Notes: generated by a model not told the origin, from the letters alone. DNA of 64,000 bases from an uncultured bacterium (GCA_905215385.1 CAJMPY010000006.1:1-64000); one strand, 5' to 3'. Counted from the stretch's first letter, positions 34,233 to 43,479 are shown. Translations and numbers: made by a program.

Positions 34233-36411
34233 TGGCGGGCTCCTCCCACGTCTCCCACGTCGGGTCGCACGAAGCCACCCACGCGCCGTCGGAACGCTTC
34301 ACGCTACAGCTGAGGCGGGCGCGGAACCGCTCGCCGTAGAGATCGCGCACCCAGAAGCGCCCCGCCATGTTCATGACCTCGAGGAATGACTTGTAGTCCT
34401 TCTCGTCGAGCAGCAGGAAGTCCATGCTGTCCTTGACGTCCCGTTCGTTGATGCCGTACGAGACGGGCAGCCCTTCCCCGCCGTCGGCGAAGTGCAGCAT
34501 CTTGTATCCGTGCGTCACCTTACGGCTCGAGCCCTTCTTGAGATAGCGCCCGAGCCACGACCTCTCAGCGCCGGCTCCCCAGTTGAGAGCCACCGCGCGG
34601 CTCGCCACGGTCGTTTTGACCCTCGTCGCCGCGCTCACGCCCGTCGCCGCGTACGCGACGGCAACGTACTCGAACTCGCTGTTGAGCGGCGGCAGCGGAT
34701 CGCTCGCGCCCTCGCCCGCCGCAAGGTGCGAGCCGAGCTGCAGGGTCGAGCCGTCTGGCAGGACGCGCGACACGGTGAAATGGGACGTCTCGGGCGTGTC
34801 ATCGCTGTCGGCCCTGCCGGGGAATACCGACAGCTGGCATCCCAGCCTCTCGTCGACGAAAACGTTGAGCGACGGCTTGGCCGGTGGCGCCCAGTCGGTC
34901 TGGAAAACTCTCGAGGCGGCGACCGACAGCGACGAGCCGGCTGTGACCGTGAGCACGACCCTGTAGACCGTGTGGTTGACGAAGGCGTGCTGCGCATAGC
35001 CCAGGCGGAAGGAACGCGCGTCCTTGTCCAGCATCCCGCTCCACAGGATGTTGCCCCTGATGTCGCGCAAAGACAGGTGCTGTCGGCTGACGCCCGTCTC
35101 GTCGGCCACCTTCCACGTGAAGGTATGCGGCACCGCACGCAAGGTCGCCCCGTCCGCAGCCGGGTCGGTGAAGAATGCCTGAGGCGCGTCCGCCACGGTA
35201 TAGGCCGCCGCGCTCGACCATGCGCCCCAGTCCTCGTCGAGTCCCTTGGTGCGCACGCGCACGGTATAGGGGCCCTTGGTGCCGGTCGGCAGCTTCAGGC
35301 TCGCGCCCGGGCCATCGACCGTCGTGGTGGTGGGACCCGTCGGCGTCGTGATCTGCACCTCAGCCGAGGCCTGCGCCGAGCCGTCCGGATGGTTGGGCAC
35401 CCATTCGAGCGTCGCAGTCGAACCCGTGGCGTAAGCCGCCCTGACGCCCCTGATGGACGGTGCGAGCGGCGGGCATATGGTCGTGACCTCGTTTGACTCG
35501 GTCCACGGTCCCTTGAGGCCGCTCTTGACCGCGCGGGCGCGGTAGCGCACCGTACCCGCCGGTGCCTCCTCGTCCTCCCAAGAGGCGTTCACGTCCGCAT
35601 CGACCCACGTCTTTCCACCGTCGGTCGTGAGCTGGAACTCCCAGCTGTCGACGAAGGCCGGCGCGTCGTGCTCCTTGAGCACGACCTTCGCCGCCTCCGC
35701 CTTGACCGCCTCGAGCATGCCGAGCGCCGTCGGCGTGGTGTAGATCGCCGGCGCGCTCACGCCGTAGTCCGACGTGCCGCCGGGGCCCGTCGCCTTGGCT
35801 GAGAAGATGTACATGCAGCCCGGCTCGAGGCCGTTGTAGGTGTGGCTCGTGGTGTCCCAACTGACGGTGCCGACGTCGGTGAACTTCCCCGGGCCGTTCT
35901 TCACCACGCCGACGGTCACGGTCGACCAGGGGAAGTCGCCGTTCATGCCCGTGTAGTCGACGTCCCAGCTGACCTTCGCGCTGGTGTCGCTCAGGCGCTC
36001 CGCCCTGATGTTCTTCGGCGTGTGCGGCGTGTGGTAGGCACGGCACGGGACCGTGACGGTGTTGGAGGCGTTAGATGTTCCGTTGCCGAAGCCGCCCGTG
36101 ACGTTAATCTGGCCCGTGAAGGTGTGGTTGTAGGCGTCGCCGTTTCCGCGCGCGAGCTCGACGTCGCGCGACGTGCACTGCACCCACACCCAGCCGGAGT
36201 TGTTCGTCGAGTAGACCGAGCCGTTCCACGAGCCGCCCGCCGACGAGCTGCCGTTTGCGTAGCAGTCGATGGCGTAGCGCGTGCCGTAGCCGTGCGTGAC
36301 GCGGTAGGTCACGGTGGTGTCCGTGCGCCCGACCTCAGCAACGTCCACGTACGCGCACCAGCAGTACTTTCTATAGCCACTGCCACCTTGAACCCAGTTT
36401 CCCTGCGCCAT
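34225..36411 (-). CDS. Fibronectin type III-containing tail protein
   Basis: A 728-aa structural protein. After a Gly/Ser/Tyr-rich N-terminal beta domain come several Ig/FnIII-like repeats starting at about residue 130 (TPKNIRAERLSDTSAKVSWD; APSIRGVRAAYATGSTATLEW; WAPPAKPSLNVFVDERLGCQ). The last ~120 residues (LNWGAGAERSWLGRYLKKGS onward, with DFLLLDEKDYKSFLEVMN) look like a distal-tail type domain. It lies directly between the tape measure and the carbohydrate-binding-like tail protein, as expected for a tail-tip or baseplate component. Confidence 0.75.
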   Translation of the reverse strand: MAQGNWVQGGSGYRKYCWCAYVDVAEVGRTDTTVTYRVTHGYGTRYAIDCYANGSSSAGGSWNGSVYSTNNSGWVWVQCTSRDVELARGNGDAYNHTFTGQINVTGGFGNGTSNASNTVTVPCRAYHTPHTPKNIRAERLSDTSAKVSWDVDYTGMNGDFPWSTVTVGVVKNGPGKFTDVGTVSWDTTSHTYNGLEPGCMYIFSAKATGPGGTSDYGVSAPAIYTTPTALGMLEAVKAEAAKVVLKEHDAPAFVDSWEFQLTTDGGKTWVDADVNASWEDEEAPAGTVRYRARAVKSGLKGPWTESNEVTTICPPLAPSIRGVRAAYATGSTATLEWVPNHPDGSAQASAEVQITTPTGPTTTTVDGPGASLKLPTGTKGPYTVRVRTKGLDEDWGAWSSAAAYTVADAPQAFFTDPAADGATLRAVPHTFTWKVADETGVSRQHLSLRDIRGNILWSGMLDKDARSFRLGYAQHAFVNHTVYRVVLTVTAGSSLSVAASRVFQTDWAPPAKPSLNVFVDERLGCQLSVFPGRADSDDTPETSHFTVSRVLPDGSTLQLGSHLAAGEGASDPLPPLNSEFEYVAVAYAATGVSAATRVKTTVASRAVALNWGAGAERSWLGRYLKKGSSRKVTHGYKMLHFADGGEGLPVSYGINERDVKDSMDFLLLDEKDYKSFLEVMNMAGRFWVRDLYGERFRARLSCSVKRSDGAWVASCDPTWETWEEPANG

Positions 36412-36412
36412 G

Positions 36413-38836
36413 CTACGCGACCCCCATCGCCATGCTCTGCTCCACCGCCGCGACGAAGACCCTGAACGCGGACGCCACGCGCCCGTCGACGCCCAGCAGG
36501 TCGCCGTCGAGGTAGAGGTTGTAAACGTTTCCGCCGCCCGCGATGCCCGCGGCGCCGTTGGCGGTCGCCCCGTATGCTCCGCCGCCGGTAACGCTCACGC
36601 CGAACACGGCGGCCTTCTCGACGTTGCGCACCGCCGACCTCATGGACTTCACCGGCTCGTCCGCCGTGTCGTCGATGCCGAGGGCCGCGCCCTGCATCAC
36701 GTAGCCGAACATCTTGCGGAACACGCGCGACGGCGAGTGGATACCCAGCAGGTTCTTGGCCGCGTCGATGGCGCCGCCGACCACGCCGGTAATCTTGCTC
36801 ACGACCACGCCTGCCGCGCCGCTGATTCCGTTTGCGATGCCCTGCACGATCTGCGAGCCGATGGAGGCCACGCGGCCCGGGATGGAGGACAGGGCGCCCA
36901 TGATGGAACTGCCGATACTCGAGGCCGCCGAGGTCACGAAGCCGACCGCGCCGCGGATGGCGGAGCCCAGGCTGCTGATTCCGTTGCGGCCGATGCTCGC
37001 CAGGGTGGACGGCAGGTTCTGGATTGCGCCGCGGATAGCGGACACGATGTTGGCGCCGCACGTGCTGACGAAGCCGGCCATGCCGGTGATGCCGTTGCCC
37101 AGGAACGTGATGGCGTTCCTGCCTAGGCTCAGCCAGTCGAGCTCCGACCACGCCGATACGAAGGCCGAGAAGATGGCCGGGATATTGGCGATGAGCGTCG
37201 GTATCGCCTGTACGATACCGAGCGCCAGCGTCACGATTGCCTGGATGCCGGCACCGAGCAGCGTCGGCGCGTTGTCGTTGATCGCGCTGGCGAGGTTCTG
37301 CACGATGACCGGGGCCTGCTCGATGAGCGTCGGCAGGCTGTCGGCGATACCCTGCGCCAAGCCGACGATGAGGTTCGCCGCGCCCTCTGCCAGAACGCCC
37401 GCGTTCTCGGCTATGGACTCGGAGAGGCCGGTGAGAATCTGCAGGCCGCTCTCCGTGATGGAGGGCAGGTTCTCGGACAGGTAGCCGCCGAGCGATGTCA
37501 TGAGCGACGCCGCCGTCTCGGAGAGGAACGACAGCCCCATCTCGATTCCCTCGGCGAGTCTGGGAACGACCTCGCCGCCCACGTCGGCGAAGCCCTCGGC
37601 GATGCCGGGCAGCGATGAGGTGATGTTCTCCTGCAGCGTGGACAGGTCGCCCTCGAGCAGCGTCAGGCCGTAGACCATGGCGAGGTGCAGCGACTCGAGC
37701 GGGTTGTCGCCAGCCGACCAGATCTCGCCAAGGCCCTTGAAGCGCTCGCCGATCTCGTCCACGCCGTCTGACACGGCGGAGAGGATGTCGCCCATGGGCC
37801 CGGGCACGGCCTCAGCCGCGCTGTCGAGCGCCTGCGTGAAGATGTCGACGAACGCCTGGCCGAGCACGGGACCGACCGACGTGACAAGGCTCGGTAGCTG
37901 CGACAGCGCCGTGCCGACGATGGTCGCGACGCGCGGGACGACGTTCGAGGCCGCTGTCTCGACCGACTGTAACAGCTCCTCGGTGAGCTTGCCCATGTCG
38001 GCGTCGTCCTTGCCGAGCTCCGTCACCCAGTTCTCCCAGGCGGCCTTCGCCATGTTGCAGGAGCCCTCGATGGTCGTCGCGGCCTCGCGCGAGGTCGTGC
38101 CGGCGATCTGCATCTGCTCCTGCATCGTGTGGATGGCCAACACGACGTTATCGAAGGACAGGCTCGACTCGTCCACGGCGGAGTTGACGGCGTGCGCGTC
38201 CTTGATGAGGCGCTGCATCTCCTCCTTGGTGCCGCCGTAACCCAACTTGAGGTTGTCCAACATGGTGTAATTTTGTTTCGCAAAGCCCTGGTACGCGTTC
38301 TGGAGGTCCTCCATCGCCGTGCCGAAGGTGTTCGCGTTGTCGCTCATGTCGACCATTGCCGTGTTGGCGTACTTCGCGGCCTTTACCGTGTCGCCGCCCA
38401 GTGAGGAAACGAGCGAGGCCGAGAAACCTGTCACCTGCTCCATGTATTGGTTGGCGCTAATGCCGGCCGTCTTGTAGGCTGCGTCGGCGTTTGCGAGCAC
38501 CGTGGTCTGCGCCTGCTCGAGCTGCTGCCACTTGCCGGAGCACTGCTCGACGGTCTGCCCCGTGAGCGCGGCGTACTCGTCGAGCGACTTGCCCATGTTG
38601 CCGAAAATCTTCTGGATGCCGCCGACGTTCTGCTCGTACGCGGCGTAGGCCTGCGTGCTCGCCACGCCGATGGCGGCGACGCCCGCCCCCACGGCGGCGA
38701 CGCCCACGCCTACCGCCTTGGCAACGGTCGCGCCGGCCTTGCCGAGCGTGCCCACGACCTTCGAGGCCACGCCCTCGGCCTTGCCGCTGGCCTCGTCCTT
38801 GAGGCCGACCTTAATCATCAGGTCGAGAAGGTTCAC
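36413..38836 (-). CDS. Tail tape measure protein
   Basis: An 807-aa Ala/Gly-rich, largely helical protein with hydrophobic stretches, a conserved N-terminal region (YEQNVGGIQKIFGNMGKSLD, FAKQNYTMLDNLKLGYGGTK, typical of the phage tape-measure core domain) and C-terminal LLGIHSPSRVFRKMFGYVMQG, a common tape-measure motif. Length sets the tail at roughly 110-120 nm by the usual ratio. Start is GTG, just after the stop of the frameshifted chaperone GT. The gene position after G/GT is diagnostic. Confidence 0.93.
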   Translation of the reverse strand: MNLLDLMIKVGLKDEASGKAEGVASKVVGTLGKAGATVAKAVGVGVAAVGAGVAAIGVASTQAYAAYEQNVGGIQKIFGNMGKSLDEYAALTGQTVEQCSGKWQQLEQAQTTVLANADAAYKTAGISANQYMEQVTGFSASLVSSLGGDTVKAAKYANTAMVDMSDNANTFGTAMEDLQNAYQGFAKQNYTMLDNLKLGYGGTKEEMQRLIKDAHAVNSAVDESSLSFDNVVLAIHTMQEQMQIAGTTSREAATTIEGSCNMAKAAWENWVTELGKDDADMGKLTEELLQSVETAASNVVPRVATIVGTALSQLPSLVTSVGPVLGQAFVDIFTQALDSAAEAVPGPMGDILSAVSDGVDEIGERFKGLGEIWSAGDNPLESLHLAMVYGLTLLEGDLSTLQENITSSLPGIAEGFADVGGEVVPRLAEGIEMGLSFLSETAASLMTSLGGYLSENLPSITESGLQILTGLSESIAENAGVLAEGAANLIVGLAQGIADSLPTLIEQAPVIVQNLASAINDNAPTLLGAGIQAIVTLALGIVQAIPTLIANIPAIFSAFVSAWSELDWLSLGRNAITFLGNGITGMAGFVSTCGANIVSAIRGAIQNLPSTLASIGRNGISSLGSAIRGAVGFVTSAASSIGSSIMGALSSIPGRVASIGSQIVQGIANGISGAAGVVVSKITGVVGGAIDAAKNLLGIHSPSRVFRKMFGYVMQGAALGIDDTADEPVKSMRSAVRNVEKAAVFGVSVTGGGAYGATANGAAGIAGGGNVYNLYLDGDLLGVDGRVASAFRVFVAAVEQSMAMGVA

Positions 38837-39558
38837 CTAGACCACCTTCAATCCCATCCGCTCGATGATGTCTGCGGCGATCTCGTCGCCGCTGCGCGTG
38901 TCATCCGCCTCGGACCCATCGCCCGCACCGCCGTTGACGATGCTCAGGAAGGGCTCCTTGAGCCACTTCCCCTGCGCCATGAGGCGCACCGACTCGCTCA
39001 GGTACACGCGGAACGCCTCCCGCTCGTCCCGCTCGCGCCACCGCGCGACCATGTACCTAGAGAAAGGGCGAGCACGCCGTGGCCCGACGTACTCGCCCAG
39101 ACAGAGCCATATGTGAGATGGGTCCTCGGCGGCTATCCAAAAAAAGGAGCCAGGACGTCCTTGATGCCGTCGATACCGTCGACGGCATCCTTGATGTCGT
39201 TCACCCACTTCTTGACGGTGAAGTCGGCCTTGTACTCCTCGAGCGTCTGGCCGTCGAGTGCGGCGAGCAGCTTGTAGCTGATCTCACCACCCTGGCGCAG
39301 CACGTCGGGCAGAAGACCCACTACCATGTCCACGGCGAGGCCGTTGACCTCGGCGGTGGCGGCTGCCTTTGCGGCCTCGGGGTCGCCCTTGGCCTTGGCG
39401 GTCGCCTTGGCCTTGGCCTTGGCGGAGTCGGAGCGGAACTTGGCGTAGGCGGCCTTGGCCTTCGCGCCGAGTTCGCCGTTCATGACGTCCTCCGCCACGT
39501 CCGCCAACAGGCACATGGCGTTCTGGAACTCGTCGGCGTTAAGGTTCTCCAGCTTCAT
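38837..39558 (-). CDS. Tail assembly chaperone GT (product of -1 frameshift)
   Basis: Long form of the tail chaperone. Translation starts at 39558 in the G frame and slips -1 at the T7 run (39139-39145), giving about 240 aa. The second frame (WIAAEDPSHIWLCLGEYVG, RRARPFSRYMVARWRERDER, then IERMGLKVV) has no start codon of its own near its beginning. This G/GT arrangement is standard between major tail protein and tape measure in siphophages. The T segment contacts the tape measure during tail assembly. It ends at TAG 38837, overlapping the tape-measure GTG region. Confidence 0.88.
39133..39558 (-). CDS. Tail assembly chaperone G
   Basis: Short form, 141 aa, ending DVLAPFFG at TAG 39133. It begins MKLENLNADEFQNAMCLLAD and has a Lys/Ala-rich central helix. 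It lies between major tail protein and tape measure and shares its first 140 codons with GT. Most ribosomes should make G, a minority GT. Confidence 0.88.
   Translation of the reverse strand: MKLENLNADEFQNAMCLLADVAEDVMNGELGAKAKAAYAKFRSDSAKAKAKATAKAKGDPEAAKAAATAEVNGLAVDMVVGLLPDVLRQGGEISYKLLAALDGQTLEEYKADFTVKKWVNDIKDAVDGIDGIKDVLAPFFG
39139..39145 (-). promoter_or_regulatory. Programmed -1 ribosomal frameshift site
   Basis: On the coding strand the sequence reads CCT TTT TTT GGA TAG in the G frame. T TTT TTT is a perfect X XXY YYZ slippery heptamer, two codons before the G stop. Slippage leads into the T frame at TGG ATA GCC. Confidence 0.88.
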
Positions 39559-39560
39559 GG

Positions 39561-40130
39561 TTAGGCTCCAATCTCCTGTTTGATATACAGCTCGTAGGGC
39601 ACGATCTCGGGGTTCTTGATTGAGTAGTGGCCCGTGAACTCGAACGCGAACTGGCCCTTGGCCTTGTTCTGCGTCGTGATCTGCAGGCCGCCCGTGTTGA
39701 GCGCGTTGATGAGGCGGATGGCGATATAGCCGTTGCCGTTCTCGCCCGAGTAGTCGCCGATGAGCCAGATATCGGCGAAGTCGGCCTCCGAGAGCGCGGA
39801 GCGCGGGACGATCTTCCCCTCGGTCTCGTCGGCTGCGGCTGCGAGCTTCTTGCCGAGCGCGGTGTTCAGCGTCACGAAGGTGCCGCTCAGCTTGGCCTCG
39901 ATGCTGTCGATGCGCTTGAGCTCCATCGTGTTGGCGGGGCAGTTGTCGATGTCCTCGCCGTAGTCGATGAAGCTGGGCGTGGCGGCGAAGCTGGTTCCGC
40001 CGCTCGTCGCGCCCATCAGCTCGGACTCCGCGACCTCTGCGGTCTTGGGGTTGAAATTCGTGGCGAGTAGGCCCGCGTTGATGACGATCTCCTTGAACGT
40101 GTTCTCGGGGATGCGCGTGAACTTAGACAT
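39561..40130 (-). CDS. Major tail protein
   Basis: A 189-aa beta-rich protein (KFTRIPENTFKEIVINAGLL, then RIDSIEAKLSGTFVTLN, and FEFTGHYSIKNPEIVPYELY) of the size and position of siphophage tube proteins, directly before the G/GT chaperones. AGGAGG precedes the ATG. It should form the tail tube by polymerising around the tape measure. Confidence 0.82.
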   Translation of the reverse strand: MSKFTRIPENTFKEIVINAGLLATNFNPKTAEVAESELMGATSGGTSFAATPSFIDYGEDIDNCPANTMELKRIDSIEAKLSGTFVTLNTALGKKLAAAADETEGKIVPRSALSEADFADIWLIGDYSGENGNGYIAIRLINALNTGGLQITTQNKAKGQFAFEFTGHYSIKNPEIVPYELYIKQEIGA

Positions 40131-40138
40131 ATGACCTC

Positions 40139-40507
40139 CTAGTAGCTGGTCATGTACTCAATGGTCAGGTTGATGATTCGGCGCTTCACGGCGTTGTCCT
40201 CGTCGGCCATGGCGTTGCAGAACGGCTCGCCCTGCATCACCCACATGCCGCCGCCGTCGCACGGCAGCAACACGCCGGAGAGCCCCAGCGCCCGGGCGAC
40301 CTCCTCGGCCTTGGCGTTGGGCGCGGCCTCGGACGAGGTCAGGTACCAGAGGTTCACCTCGGAGTTGCACTGCGTGCCGAATGCCGCGGTCGGCAGGTCG
40401 TAGGTGATGTAGGGCATCTTCGCCTTGCGCGGCACCGCCGAGTCGCGGTACACGGGAAGGCCGAAGCCCTCGAGCCACGCCTGCAGCGTCGCCGCTTTAG
40501 TCGCCAT
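40139..40507 (-). CDS. Tail completion / head-tail joining protein
   Basis: A 122-aa protein (TLQAWLEGFGLPVYRDSAVP; MPYITYDLPTAAFGTQCNSE; MWVMQGEPFCNAMADED) resembling small tail-terminator/minor capsid proteins with the MPYITY(D/T) pattern. It immediately precedes the major tail protein, the usual place for the tail terminator. ATG 40507 lies inside the end of the upstream gene (11-nt overlap); the longer frame upstream is not supported. Confidence 0.7.
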   Translation of the reverse strand: MATKAATLQAWLEGFGLPVYRDSAVPRKAKMPYITYDLPTAAFGTQCNSEVNLWYLTSSEAAPNAKAEEVARALGLSGVLLPCDGGGMWVMQGEPFCNAMADEDNAVKRRIINLTIEYMTSY

Positions 40508-40850
40508 CCGGCACCTCCCACTCCTCCGCGCTGCACTGGCCGAAGCCAAACGACGCGCAGCGCGGCGCGGCCCCGTCGTCCGCGTTCGACGTGCAGCGGA
40601 ATACCTGCCCGTCGAACGCACGCTGGAAGAGATCGCCGTATCGCAGCGGCTCGTCGGTGGTCACGGTGTAGACGTTCCTCACGCCGTCGTGCTCCGCGAT
40701 GCGCGAGGCCGTCGAGCTGTCGCGCACGATCGCCGCCGTGAAGCCGTCGCCTACGGCGAGGACGGTCTTGAATCCGCCCTCGCCGTCAGGCTCGGTCTTT
40801 GCGACGAGCCTCGCGCACGCTACCGCCATGCGCTCGTACAGGCGGCTCAC
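40497..40850 (-). CDS. Head closure-type connector protein
   Basis: A 117-aa protein beginning VSRLYERMAVACARLVAKTE and containing a beta-rich core (DGFTAAIVRDSSTASRIAEH; NVYTVTTDEPLRYGDLFQRA). Its GTG start overlaps the TGA of the preceding connector gene (GTGA), indicating translational coupling. Order and size fit the head-tail stopper/closure protein. Confidence 0.65.
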   Translation of the reverse strand: MSRLYERMAVACARLVAKTEPDGEGGFKTVLAVGDGFTAAIVRDSSTASRIAEHDGVRNVYTVTTDEPLRYGDLFQRAFDGQVFRCTSNADDGAAPRCASFGFGQCSAEEWEVPDGD

Positions 40851-41263
40851 AGCTTTCTCCAAGGGTCGAGACGCGCCTTGAACTGCTGTCGCCACGTGAT
40901 GGGCGAGCCGTCGCCGCCGACGCGCGTGTAGCTGTAGCCGCCGAAGCTCTCGGATGCGTACGGGCTGTCCAGCTCCTTGGCATGCTCGGTCTGCCACGCC
41001 GCGATCTCGTCAGCGAGGTCGACCACGGCGCGCGGGATGGCGAGCGCCCAGACGGTGCCGACGAACTCCTCGTCCGTGAGTTCGTTGTAGGGCCACGCGT
41101 GCAGCCCGTCGTTGAAGGTCGAACCCGTGATGCGGATGTACTGGCCCTCCTTGAGGCCGAGGGCCGCGGGCGGCACGAGGCGGCCGTCCTCGATACGGAC
41201 GCGCCCCGTGCGCTTGTCGGCGACGAACCAGTTGCGCAGCGACAGAAGCACCTGCTCGAGCAT
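40847..41263 (-). CDS. Head-tail connector (adaptor-like)
   Basis: A 138-aa protein just after the major capsid gene. N-terminal helix LLSLRNWFVADKRTG, a beta segment (VPPAALGLKEGQYIRITGST) and a helical C-terminus with WQTEHAKELDSPYASESF. Position fits the adaptor protein that docks under the portal, though similarity to gp6/gp15 adaptors is only structural guesswork. Confidence 0.62.
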   Translation of the reverse strand: MLEQVLLSLRNWFVADKRTGRVRIEDGRLVPPAALGLKEGQYIRITGSTFNDGLHAWPYNELTDEEFVGTVWALAIPRAVVDLADEIAAWQTEHAKELDSPYASESFGGYSYTRVGGDGSPITWRQQFKARLDPWRKL

Positions 41264-41271
41264 CTCTGCGC

Positions 41272-42153
41272 CTATCGCTTGTCGGTGATGACGGCGGCGA
41301 GCTCGGGGCTGAGGGTCTTGACGCCGCAGAGCATGTCGATGGAGACGGTGTCGGTCTTGGTCTTCTGGTCGTAGCCCTGCACGACGCGCAGGCCGAAGCC
41401 GTCGTAGGAGGTGGAGAACGCCTTGGGGGCGCCGAGCGGCATCTCGAGCTGGCGGGTCACGAGCGCGAAGGCGTTCTTGTGGAACGCGATGGACGGCGTG
41501 TAGTTTGCCGTCTCCGCCGTGGTCTTCTGCACGTTCTGGTCGCAGTAGAAGTCGAGGCCGTACTTACGGCCAAGCGATGCCTCCTTGAGGGCGGTGCCGT
41601 TGTCGCCGACGGCGGACGCGTTGGTGAACGCCTCGGTGTTGAGCAGGTCGGCCTCGGCCTGGGAGCCGTAGACGAAGCGGCGCTCCGTGGAGGGCGCCTT
41701 GGCGTCCACGAGGAACTTGCGGGCGGCGATGATGTCCGCCACGGCGATGGCGCCCTTGGCGTGGTCGACGCGGTTCGTGACGTCCTTCTCGAGCGCGAGC
41801 AGGTAGCCGTCGATCTTGTCGGCGAAGGCCTGCATGGCGGGGACGAGGAACTGCGCGGAGAAGTCGACGATGCCCATCGTCAGCTCCTTGGACGTGACGG
41901 CGAACGTCACGTCGAGCAGCTTGTCCATCTTGACGGGAACCTTGCTCTCCGTGGCGTCCTGCACCTCGACCTCGGTAGTGAACTCCTTGGCCTCGAAGGT
42001 GGCGGGCTTGCGGACGGTGATGGTGTCGCCCACGCCGGCGACGAACTCGGAGGAGTAGTCGCGGTGGACGAGGTTGGCCATGACGGCGTTGGTGCGCAGC
42101 ACGTCCAGTGCCTCGTTGGCGATGATGTTGGGTGTAAGGATGGTGTTCGACAT
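41272..42153 (-). CDS. Major capsid protein (P22 coat-like)
   Basis: A 293-aa capsid protein. The N-terminus (ILTPNIIANEALDVLRTNAV, HRDYSSEFVAGVGDTITVRK, then PATFEAKEF) is typical of the P22 gp5-like coat family with the HK97 fold, and later DKIDGYLLALEKDVTNR and LEMPLGAPKAFSTSYDGFGL fit as well. It follows the scaffold gene. AAGGGG precedes the ATG. Confidence 0.85.
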   Translation of the reverse strand: MSNTILTPNIIANEALDVLRTNAVMANLVHRDYSSEFVAGVGDTITVRKPATFEAKEFTTEVEVQDATESKVPVKMDKLLDVTFAVTSKELTMGIVDFSAQFLVPAMQAFADKIDGYLLALEKDVTNRVDHAKGAIAVADIIAARKFLVDAKAPSTERRFVYGSQAEADLLNTEAFTNASAVGDNGTALKEASLGRKYGLDFYCDQNVQKTTAETANYTPSIAFHKNAFALVTRQLEMPLGAPKAFSTSYDGFGLRVVQGYDQKTKTDTVSIDMLCGVKTLSPELAAVITDKR

Positions 42154-42162
42154 AGAAACCCC

Positions 42163-42726
42163 TTAGCCTCTCTGCTCCGCCTTGTACTTCATGTACTCGG
42201 CGGTGCTCATTTCGTTGATGTCCTTGCCGCCCTCGCCCTTGGGGGCGTGGGCCACGTCGGCGCCCTTGACGGTCGTGGTTGCGATGAAGTCGGCCCAGTC
42301 GGCCTTGATGCCCTCGGTGAGCTTGTCCGCGCCCTCGATAGCGCCGTCCTTGACGGTCACGTTCTCGAGGTCGGAGACCTTGAGAACGGTCTCGATGCGC
42401 TTGGGGTCGACGCCCGCCGACTTGAGCAGCTCTCGGTACAGGCTGCGCTTCTCGGCTGCGGCCTTCTCGCCATCGACCTTGGCCTTGTAGTCGTCGAGCT
42501 CCTTGCACTTGGCCTTGTACTTTTCCTCGTACTCGCCCGCGCCCTCGCCCTTGGCCTTGAGCGCGTCCAGCTCCTTCTTGTAGCCGTCCGCCTTGCCCGC
42601 GGCCTCCTTGAGCTCGTCGCGCTGCGCCTTGAGCGCGTCCACGCTCTCGGCGTGCTCCTCGATGATCTGGTCGATCTTCTCGTCCTCGATGCCCATTGCC
42701 TTGAGCATCTTTCGCGTGAGTGCCAA
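42163..42726 (-). CDS. Scaffolding protein (phage GP20-like)
   Basis: A 187-aa protein with a start segment M-ALTRKMLKAMGIEDEKID, a long charged coiled coil (EEHAESVDALKAQRDELKEA to about residue 85), then a globular end with NEMSTAEYMKYKAEQRG. This layout is typical of GP20-type minor structural/scaffold proteins preceding the capsid gene. The start is TTG at 42726, chosen because GGGAG lies just upstream and because the family begins ALTRKMLKA. Confidence 0.82.
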   Translation of the reverse strand: MALTRKMLKAMGIEDEKIDQIIEEHAESVDALKAQRDELKEAAGKADGYKKELDALKAKGEGAGEYEEKYKAKCKELDDYKAKVDGEKAAAEKRSLYRELLKSAGVDPKRIETVLKVSDLENVTVKDGAIEGADKLTEGIKADWADFIATTTVKGADVAHAPKGEGGKDINEMSTAEYMKYKAEQRG

Positions 42727-42835
42727 CAGAATCTCCCTTGCTTCGGAATGGGCGGGTCCCAGCCTGTTGCCTCGGCAGGGCCCGCGCCGCAATACCTCGC
42801 GGCAAGGGTGAGTATCCAAGCGGAGTAACGCGGCC

Positions 42836-43258
42836 CTACGCGCCGCCCCTCAGGTGCTTCTCGAGAATCGCCCGGTACGTGTCCCCGTGGCCCGTCGCCG
42901 CCTTGCGCAGGAAGTGCTTGCCCTTCATGCGGGAAGTCCCCTCCTCGACGTACGGCGCGTACTCGACGTTGGTGCCGATGAAGCAGTCGTAGCCTTTGAG
43001 TAGGTGCGTGACGGAGTTGCGCAACCTGCCCGTGTCGACCGGGCACGTCGCCTTGGCGTAGCCCTCCGCGACGAGGCCTATCTCCTCTAGGCCCGTTTTA
43101 TAGGCGCGCAGGAGGGCCTTCTCGACCTGCTCGATGTTGTTCTGCCGTATCTCGATGCACTCGGCGGTATCCAGTTTCGCGGCGTTTACGATCTCCTCGG
43201 TGATGAGGGTCCCGTGCCGTCCTCGGTCGCCGACGCCGCCGACGAGCCCGTAGGCCAT
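42836..43258 (-). CDS. HK97 gp10-like phage protein
   Basis: A 140-aa protein with the HK97-gp10 pattern: a helix (NIEQVEKALLRAYKTGLEEI), then AEGYAKATCPVDTGRLRNSV, YDCFIGTNVEYAPYVEEGTS, and a C-terminal HFLRKAATGH. Such proteins usually sit near the tail terminator, downstream of the capsid gene. Here the gene precedes the scaffold, an unusual order. The ATG overlaps the upstream gene's TGA (TGATG). Confidence 0.78.
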   Translation of the reverse strand: MAYGLVGGVGDRGRHGTLITEEIVNAAKLDTAECIEIRQNNIEQVEKALLRAYKTGLEEIGLVAEGYAKATCPVDTGRLRNSVTHLLKGYDCFIGTNVEYAPYVEEGTSRMKGKHFLRKAATGHGDTYRAILEKHLRGGA

Positions 43259-43479
43259 CAGTCGAGCACCTCGCAGCCGTAGCCAACGCGGCCGTTGACG
43301 TCCGCCTCGATGGCCTCGATGGCCTGCACCGGCACGCCCTCGCATCCGAGCGTGCAGCCGTCGTCTGGCGCGACCTCGTCGCCGCGCTGCGTGCAGATGT
43401 AGGTGTCCGGGAACGTGAAGCCGAAACCCAGCTTTACGGCGCAGTCGCCGCAGTTCGCGCAAGTGAATAGCTCTTTCAT
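43258..43479 (-). CDS. Small Cys-rich protein (zinc-ribbon-like)
   Basis: A 73-aa protein with a CANCGDC knuckle at residues 7-13 and further cysteines (YICTQRGDE, DDGCTLGCEG, GYGCEV). It probably binds a metal ion. Translationally coupled to the gp10-like gene (TGATG). Unknown role in the head module. Confidence 0.65.
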   Translation of the reverse strand: MKELFTCANCGDCAVKLGFGFTFPDTYICTQRGDEVAPDDGCTLGCEGVPVQAIEAIEADVNGRVGYGCEVLD

